Below, piece by piece: positions 14,173-18,900 of a stretch of DNA of 18,900 nucleotides. This stretch comes from Gammaproteobacteria bacterium UBA3532 (GTDB lineage: Bacteria > Pseudomonadota > Gammaproteobacteria > Enterobacterales > UBA3532), in NCBI GenBank assembly GCA_002376965.1, contig DFOV01000336.1, forward strand, positions 1 to 18,900, written 5' to 3'. The notes beneath the pieces were generated by a model that made no database searches, had not been told where the DNA came from, and worked only from the letters and a program-made list of their open reading frames with translations. Every line of letters begins with the position of its first letter. Positions within the stretch are counted from its first letter, which is position 1. The translations under genes and the position numbers were made by a program.

Positions 14173-14676
14173 TTAAAATGGAATATCATCATCAAAATCG
14201 TCAATCACCGGTTGCTGGTTCTGTGGCGGATTTTGTTGCATAGGTGGACGCTGCTGCGGTTGCTGATATTGAGGAGGCTGCTGAGGTTGACCATAATTGC
14301 CTTGTTGTGGCTGAGATGGCCCCATATCGGCACTTCCTCCACGACTATCAAGCATCTGCATCTCTGCACCGCGGATTTCTGTTGTATAGCGGTCCTGGCC
14401 ATTTTGATCTTGCCATTTACGCGTTCTGATGCTGCCTTCAATATAGACTTTGGAACCCTTGCGCAGGTATTCACCGGCAATTTCAGCTAAGCGACCAAAA
14501 AACGAGACTCGATGCCACTCTGTCATCTCCTTCATTTCACCGGTTTGCTTGTCTTTCCATGTTTCTGATGTTGCAACACTTAGGTTAGCAACTGCGCCAC
14601 CATTTGGCATATATCTGACTTCTGGATCGGAACCCAGATTGCCTATAAGAATCACCTTATTTACTCCACGTGCCAT
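14173..14676 (-). CDS. ssb: Single-stranded DNA-binding protein
   Basis: Tetrameric ssDNA-binding protein for replication, recombination and repair. The 167 residues begin with the OB fold (about 1-110): [28 protein letters not shown] with [20 protein letters not shown], and [21 protein letters not shown] Gln/Pro/Gly-rich disordered linker (about 118-158) follows, then the acidic partner-binding tip DFDDDIPF. Length and tip are typical of gammaproteobacterial SSB. The ATG at 14676 has GGAG seven bases upstream. It follows the MFS gene on the same strand after a 124-bp gap. The ssb-MFS-uvrA neighbourhood is conserved in Pseudomonas and relatives. No CTGT-N8-ACAG SOS box is seen upstream. Confidence 0.98.
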   Translation of the reverse strand: MARGVNKVILIGNLGSDPEVRYMPNGGAVANLSVATSETWKDKQTGEMKEMTEWHRVSFFGRLAEIAGEYLRKGSKVYIEGSIRTRKWQDQNGQDRYTTEIRGAEMQMLDSRGGSADMGPSQPQQGNYGQPQQPPQYQQPQQRPPMQQNPPQNQQPVIDDFDDDIPF

Positions 14677-14756
14677 TTGCTGTCTCCGCTTAAAAAAATG
14701 GGTTTAAACTCAGTGCGCTCTCTATTACGCCACTCTTTAACATTAACTTAATCTGT

Positions 14757-14792
14757 AAAACCAGGTCTTTATCCAAAACCAGGTCTTTATCC
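14757..14792. repeat. 18-bp perfect tandem duplication between the MFS gene and ssb
   Basis: AAAACCAGGTCTTTATCC occurs twice head to tail (14757-14774 and 14775-14792) in the 124-bp gap between the MFS stop and the ssb start. It is probably a recent slippage duplication. No terminator or promoter is obvious in it, and the rest of 14677-14800 holds only the ssb Shine-Dalgarno. Confidence 0.95.
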
Positions 14793-14800
14793 AGTTTATA

Positions 14801-16168
14801 TTACGCTAGCCCTTCGGCATAATCGGCTACCGCTTCGTAATCAAATTGTTTTTTATCGACCTTCAGGTAGGCCACTCGCTCTTCGGCAACCACAACAACA
14901 TCCCACACACCATCCATCGTTCTAAGTTGCTTTTCAATATCAGCGACCTGCTGCTGATGTACTTGCCCAATATGTATGGTGTAGCCTACAACATTATGCG
15001 GTTTCGCCATGGTTGCTGCAACCAGTAGCCACAGACCGCTAATAACCGCTAAAAAGACAAACACGCTATTAAACCCATAGGTTTGTGCCAACCACCCCGC
15101 TGTCGGCCCCCCGACAAACACACCTAAATACTGGAGCGTAGAATAAACCCCCAATGCCGTTCCTTTAAAAGTAACAGGAGCAAAGCGAGAAATCATTGAA
15201 GGTAGCGTTGCTTCCAGGTAGATAAACCCCCAGAAAAAAATAAACAGGCACAAGCCAAGACCGACAACGCCGTCCGCTTGTGTCATGGAAAGACAGGCTA
15301 TTAGTAGTAGTACGATAGCAGCCATAAAAATGGGTTTATGCAAACTTCTTTTAGCCGCGATCCCCATAAATGGCCCCATGGCAATAAACGCCAGCAACAT
15401 GATGGGCAGATAGAGCATCCAATGTTGACTTTTCAACATGCCAGCTTCAACTAATTGAACGGGCAATACGGTAAATGTAGCCGCCAGCATGAGGTGCAAG
15501 AAAAAGATGCCAGCATCTAGCCGTAGTAGCTCTCTATGCCTTAATACATCACCCACTTTGGATAGAACGGTTCGATGCTCACTGAGAAAGCGTACATTGT
15601 CTCCAGTTGGCACCCAAAAGATAATCAAGAAAATGGCCATGCTGGCCAGAATGGCGGTGACGAAGAAAAGACCGGACAATCCCAAGTGCGTTACTAGGAT
15701 CGGGCCTGCAATAAAAGCGATTCCGAATGAAACCCCAATACTGGCTCCCAACAACGCCATGACTTTGCTGAGTAATTCATCGCGAGAGACATCCGACGCC
15801 AACGCCAAAACAACGCTCGATACTGCCCCTCCGCCCTGGATCGCTCGGCCAATAATTACCCACTGGATCGAATCTGCCAGACCCGCTACCACACTGCCCA
15901 AAGCAAAAATAAACATACCAGCTACCAGCAGTACTTTACGGCCATATTTATCAGAAAGAAAACCAAATGGGATCTGCAATAGTGCTTGGGTTAAACCGTA
16001 TGCACCAATGGCTAACCCAATGAGTGCTGGTGTTGCTTGGGCGTAGTTCTGGCCTTCAATCGCAAAAACAGGCATAACCATAAACAGCCCAAGCATGCGT
16101 AATAAAAAAATCGTCGCTAAGCTGCTCGCAGCTCGCTTCTCTATCGCGTTTAAGCGTAAACCTCTCAT
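14801..16168 (-). CDS. MFS transporter, YajR-like, with C-terminal ferredoxin-like domain
   Basis: A 12-helix major facilitator protein of 455 residues, predicted to be a proton-coupled exporter of unknown substrate. The N-terminus has RMLGLFMVMPVFA (24-36), as in YajR-type proteins. MFS motif A is GFLSDKYGRK (69-78), and IIGRAIQGGGAV in TM4 resembles motif B. After TM12 (ending near 385) a soluble domain of about 60 residues follows (IHIGQVHQQQVADIEKQL, then VWDVVVVAEERVAYLKV). This is like the YAM ferredoxin-fold domain of E. coli YajR. The ATG at 16168 has no clear Shine-Dalgarno. The gene lies between uvrA (divergent) and ssb (same strand), as in Pseudomonas. Substrate cannot be told from sequence. 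Confidence 0.9.
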   Translation of the reverse strand: MRGLRLNAIEKRAASSLATIFLLRMLGLFMVMPVFAIEGQNYAQATPALIGLAIGAYGLTQALLQIPFGFLSDKYGRKVLLVAGMFIFALGSVVAGLADSIQWVIIGRAIQGGGAVSSVVLALASDVSRDELLSKVMALLGASIGVSFGIAFIAGPILVTHLGLSGLFFVTAILASMAIFLIIFWVPTGDNVRFLSEHRTVLSKVGDVLRHRELLRLDAGIFFLHLMLAATFTVLPVQLVEAGMLKSQHWMLYLPIMLLAFIAMGPFMGIAAKRSLHKPIFMAAIVLLLIACLSMTQADGVVGLGLCLFIFFWGFIYLEATLPSMISRFAPVTFKGTALGVYSTLQYLGVFVGGPTAGWLAQTYGFNSVFVFLAVISGLWLLVAATMAKPHNVVGYTIHIGQVHQQQVADIEKQLRTMDGVWDVVVVAEERVAYLKVDKKQFDYEAVADYAEGLA

Positions 16169-16201
16169 AAAAACCAGGCACTCTGTTTTGACTGACCGCG
16201 T

Positions 16202-16230
16202 ATGATAACAGCGAATATTTTTTATGTCGC
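16202..16230 (-). promoter_or_regulatory. Possible promoter of the MFS gene
   Basis: Minus strand: GCGACA (16230-16225), 17-base spacer, TATCAT (16207-16202). It matches consensus at four and five of six positions. It would give a leader of about 25 bases before the ATG at 16168. Confidence 0.4.
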
Positions 16231-16259
16231 GTCATCGCGCAGGAAATTTGCTCGCGCCA

Positions 16260-16288
16260 TTTCAGCCGACGCCAAAGATCACTATAAT
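16260..16288 (+). promoter_or_regulatory. Possible uvrA promoter with a consensus -10
   Basis: A perfect TATAAT (16283-16288) with a weak TTTCAG (16260-16265) 17 bases upstream. The predicted start near 16295 leaves a leader of about 33 bases. No Shine-Dalgarno is visible before the uvrA ATG, and no LexA box overlaps this promoter. Confidence 0.5.
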
Positions 16289-16327
16289 GCCCAGTCTAAT
16301 GACTCAATCTAATTGGCTTCCTTTCAT

Positions 16328-18900
16328 ATGGATCAAATATCGGTACGTGGTGCTCGCACCCATAACCTAAAAAATATCAACCTGACCTTGCCCCGTGACC
16401 AGCTTATCGTTATCACCGGCTTATCGGGCTCTGGCAAATCATCACTCGCATTTGATACCCTCTATGCGGAAGGGCAACGGCGCTACGTTGAATCATTATC
16501 AGCTTACGCAAGACAATTTTTGTCGCTAATGGAGAAGCCTGACGTCGACCATATTGAAGGCTTGTCACCGGCCATATCCATCGAACAAAAAACCACGTCA
16601 CACAATCCGCGTTCAACCGTTGGCACCATCACAGAAATCCATGACTATTTGCGGCTACTGTTTGCTCGCGCAGGAACCCCAAAATGTCCTGAGCACAGTG
16701 AACCACTAATCGCACAAACGGTATCGCAAATGGTTGATCAAATCATGACTCAGCCAGAAGGTAGCAAGTGGATGATACTGGCTCCTGTGATCCGAGGTCG
16801 CAAAGGTGAGCATGTTCACCTGTTCGAGCGCTTGGGTCAAAGTGGCTTTATACGGGTGAGAATTGATGGCGATATATACGAACTCGCCGAACTGCCTTCG
16901 CTGGACAAAAATAAAAAGCACACCATTGAAGTGGTCGTTGATCGCTTGAAGATCCGCGAAGACATTCAAACCCGTTTAGCCGAATCTCTAGAAACAGCCC
17001 TGGAATTAGCAGAAGGGACAGCCGTTGCCAGCTCAATGGATAGTGATGAAGAAATGCTCTTCTCGGCCAATTATGCCTGCCCAGTTTGCGGCTATAGCTT
17101 AAGCGAACTGGAACCAAAGCTATTCTCTTTTAATAGCCCCGCTGGAGCTTGCTCAACCTGTGATGGTTTGGGACACCAGCAGTTTTTTGATCCTGACAAA
17201 CTAATTCTCAATCAAGAGCTCAGCCTGTCTGGCGGTGCGATTCCGGGCTGGAGCAAGCGCAATGCCTATTACTACCAAATGTTGACCAACCTGGCAGAGC
17301 ATTACGAATTTGACTTAAATAGCCCTTGGCAATCTTTGCCCGATAGCGTTAAGCAAATGGTACTTCAAGGCAGTGGACGTCAAAACATTCGCTTTACCTT
17401 TGTTAATGAACGAGGTGACAGCGCTGTTAAAACAATCCCTTTTGAAGGGGTCATACCAAATATGCAGCGACGTTACCGCGAAACTGAGTCTAATATGGTT
17501 CGCGAGGAGCTATCCAAGTACCTATCAGATCAACCCTGCCCTAAATGTGATGGCACACGACTTAATATCGCCGCCCGTAATGTTTTTGTCGTCGATAAAA
17601 ACCTGCCAGATCTCAACGCTCTTTCTATTGGCAGGTTAGCGGAATTTTTTGCGTCGCTATCCTTACCTGGAAATAAGGCCCAGATTGCAGAAAAAGTGGT
17701 ACTGGAGATCCGCGAGCGACTGTCGTTTCTCGTCAATGTCGGCCTCGACTACCTTTCACTCAGTCGCAGTGCGGACACGCTTTCAGGGGGTGAGGCTCAG
17801 CGAATAAGGCTTGCTAGCCAAATTGGTGCCGGACTGGTAGGCGTAATGTATGTTTTGGACGAGCCATCTATCGGGCTGCATCAGCGTGACAACGAACGTT
17901 TACTCAAAACACTGACCCACCTGCGCGATCTGGGCAATACGGTCATTGTGGTCGAGCATGATGAAGACGCCATCGCATCAGCCGATCATGTGGTTGATAT
18001 TGGGCCAGGAGCGGGTGTCCATGGAGGTCAAGTGATCGCCCAAGGCGATGTTGAAGCGATAAAAAATACGCCCGAATCACTCACTGGGCAATATCTCGCT
18101 GGCACTCGTCGCATCGAGGTTCCTGAGCATCGAACCGTTTCTGAAAAAGGCCATATCACCATTCAAGGGGCAAGTGGCAATAACCTTAAGCAGGTCAACG
18201 TTGAATTCCCACTGGGACTTTTCACCTGCATTACTGGGGTTTCTGGATCTGGAAAATCAACGCTGGTTAACGATACACTATTCCCAGCCGCCTCACGTCT
18301 AATCAATAACTCCCAGCTTAGCCCCGCACCACATAAGTCCATTGATGGGCTCGATAAGGTAGATAAAGTCGTCGACATAGACCAAAGCCCTATTGGCCGA
18401 ACGCCCCGCTCCAATCCAGCAACCTATACCGGACTATTTACTCCTATTCGAGAGCTCTTTGCAGCAACGCAAGAAGCGCGTTCTCGGGGCTATAAGCCTG
18501 GTCGCTTTAGCTTTAACGTTAAAGGTGGGCGTTGTGAAGCTTGTCAGGGAGATGGGGTGATTAAAGTTGAAATGCACTTCTTACCCGATGTTTATGTTGC
18601 TTGTGACGTTTGTAAAGGAAAGCGGTACAACCGCGAAACATTAGATATTCAATACAAGGGCAAGAACATTCACGAAGTACTCGATCTAACCGTCGAAGAA
18701 GGACGTGAATTTTTTGATGCTGTGCCTGCGTTAGCCAGAAAACTCCAAACACTGATGGACGTTGGTTTGTCGTATATTCGGCTGGGGCAATCAGCAACAA
18801 CCTTATCCGGTGGTGAGGCCCAGCGTATTAAGTTATCCCGAGAACTAAGTAAAAGAGATACTGGTAAAACTTTATACATCTTAGATGAGCCAACAACTGG
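16328..18900 (+). CDS. uvrA: Excinuclease ABC subunit A, C-terminus outside the window
   Basis: Damage-recognition ATPase of nucleotide excision repair; a UvrA dimer loads UvrB at lesions. The 857 visible codons are in one frame, of about 940 in the family. The N-terminus [17 protein letters not shown] is the standard UvrA start, so the ATG at 16328 is secure despite lacking a Shine-Dalgarno. Two ABC modules are seen. Module 1: Walker [10 protein letters not shown] (31-39), zinc site Cys251/Cys254/Cys275/Cys278, signature LSGGE (485-489), Walker B VLDEPS with Asp511/Glu512. Module 2: Walker [10 protein letters not shown] (637-645), zinc site Cys736/Cys739/Cys759/Cys762, signature LSGGE (826-830), Walker B LDEPTT (852-857), where the window ends. 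All catalytic motifs are intact. It is divergent from the MFS gene across a 159-bp gap. Confidence 0.99.
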   Translation, partial: MDQISVRGARTHNLKNINLTLPRDQLIVITGLSGSGKSSLAFDTLYAEGQRRYVESLSAYARQFLSLMEKPDVDHIEGLSPAISIEQKTTSHNPRSTVGTITEIHDYLRLLFARAGTPKCPEHSEPLIAQTVSQMVDQIMTQPEGSKWMILAPVIRGRKGEHVHLFERLGQSGFIRVRIDGDIYELAELPSLDKNKKHTIEVVVDRLKIREDIQTRLAESLETALELAEGTAVASSMDSDEEMLFSANYACPVCGYSLSELEPKLFSFNSPAGACSTCDGLGHQQFFDPDKLILNQELSLSGGAIPGWSKRNAYYYQMLTNLAEHYEFDLNSPWQSLPDSVKQMVLQGSGRQNIRFTFVNERGDSAVKTIPFEGVIPNMQRRYRETESNMVREELSKYLSDQPCPKCDGTRLNIAARNVFVVDKNLPDLNALSIGRLAEFFASLSLPGNKAQIAEKVVLEIRERLSFLVNVGLDYLSLSRSADTLSGGEAQRIRLASQIGAGLVGVMYVLDEPSIGLHQRDNERLLKTLTHLRDLGNTVIVVEHDEDAIASADHVVDIGPGAGVHGGQVIAQGDVEAIKNTPESLTGQYLAGTRRIEVPEHRTVSEKGHITIQGASGNNLKQVNVEFPLGLFTCITGVSGSGKSTLVNDTLFPAASRLINNSQLSPAPHKSIDGLDKVDKVVDIDQSPIGRTPRSNPATYTGLFTPIRELFAATQEARSRGYKPGRFSFNVKGGRCEACQGDGVIKVEMHFLPDVYVACDVCKGKRYNRETLDIQYKGKNIHEVLDLTVEEGREFFDAVPALARKLQTLMDVGLSYIRLGQSATTLSGGEAQRIKLSRELSKRDTGKTLYILDEPTT

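Noticed and set aside
14212..14490. Open frame of 92 codons antisense to ssb
   Set aside because: Leu/Arg-rich product mirrors the Gln/Pro-rich SSB linker on the other strand; no ribosome site and no family resemblance.
15489..16046. Plus-strand open frame of 185 codons inside the MFS gene
   Set aside because: Fully antisense to a clear MFS transporter; its Lys/Thr/Pro-rich product has no domain and reflects the complement of membrane-helix codons.
16183..16211. CTGT ... ACAG resembling a LexA box between the MFS gene and uvrA
   Set aside because: The half-sites are 21 bases apart instead of the eight needed, and they lie upstream of the uvrA promoter; chance occurrence is more likely.
1..18900. 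CRISPR arrays, transposases, integrases, tRNA or rRNA genes
   Set aside because: No spaced repeat array, mobile-element gene or RNA gene was seen on reading either strand; the gaps are short and the genes are mostly core functions.

Overview
The window looks like chromosomal DNA of an AT-leaning gammaproteobacterium, probably marine or at least heterotrophic and aerobic. Two blocks have the order I know from Pseudomonas: an aa3/caa3 cytochrome c oxidase locus (coxB-coxA-ctaG-coxC, a small opposite-strand DUF2909 gene, then SURF1-CxxxC protein-ctaA-ctaB-senC) and the ssb / MFS transporter / uvrA group. The lipoprotein pullulanase and the PEP-CTERM/EpsH-type sugar transferase are less Pseudomonas-like. 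I infer an oceanospirillalean or cellvibrionalean relative, but I cannot fix the genus.

Layout. 1-2342 (minus): N-terminal 780 residues of a secreted lipoprotein pullulanase, cut by the window edge just before its catalytic nucleophile region. 2590-6428 (minus): five tightly packed oxidase-maturation genes (SCO, heme O synthase, heme A synthase, a CxxxC membrane protein, SURF1). They overlap or nearly touch, and two start at TTG. 6510-6782 (plus): DUF2909 twin-TM protein, divergent from SURF1 and followed by a symmetric terminator shared with coxC. 6831-11080 (minus): structural oxidase operon coxB-coxA-ctaG-coxC, in which subunit II carries a fused C-terminal cytochrome c domain (caa3 type). 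11081-11382: regulatory gap with a perfect inverted repeat. 11383-11631 (plus): small unrecognised gene. 11693-14067 (minus): two glycosyltransferase-like genes. 14173-14676 (minus): ssb. 14801-16168 (minus): YajR-like MFS transporter. 16328-18900 (plus): uvrA, missing its C-terminus at the window edge.

How it works together. The oxidase subunits, copper delivery (CtaG for CuB, SCO for CuA), heme a synthesis (CtaB then CtaA) and SURF1 make a nearly self-contained kit for building a proton-pumping caa3 oxidase. The other genes are unrelated: starch/glycogen debranching outside the cell, glycan synthesis, DNA maintenance and repair, and efflux.

I did not find a convincing undescribed system. 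Most of the window is conserved core genome. The points most worth a second look are the unrecognised small gene divergent from coxB with the inverted repeat between them, the uncharacterised CxxxC membrane protein inside the maturation operon, the divergent promoters sharing one palindromic -10 box, the orphan sugar transferase pair, and the Asp+2 lipobox of the pullulanase. No tRNA, rRNA, insertion sequence, CRISPR array or phage gene was seen.
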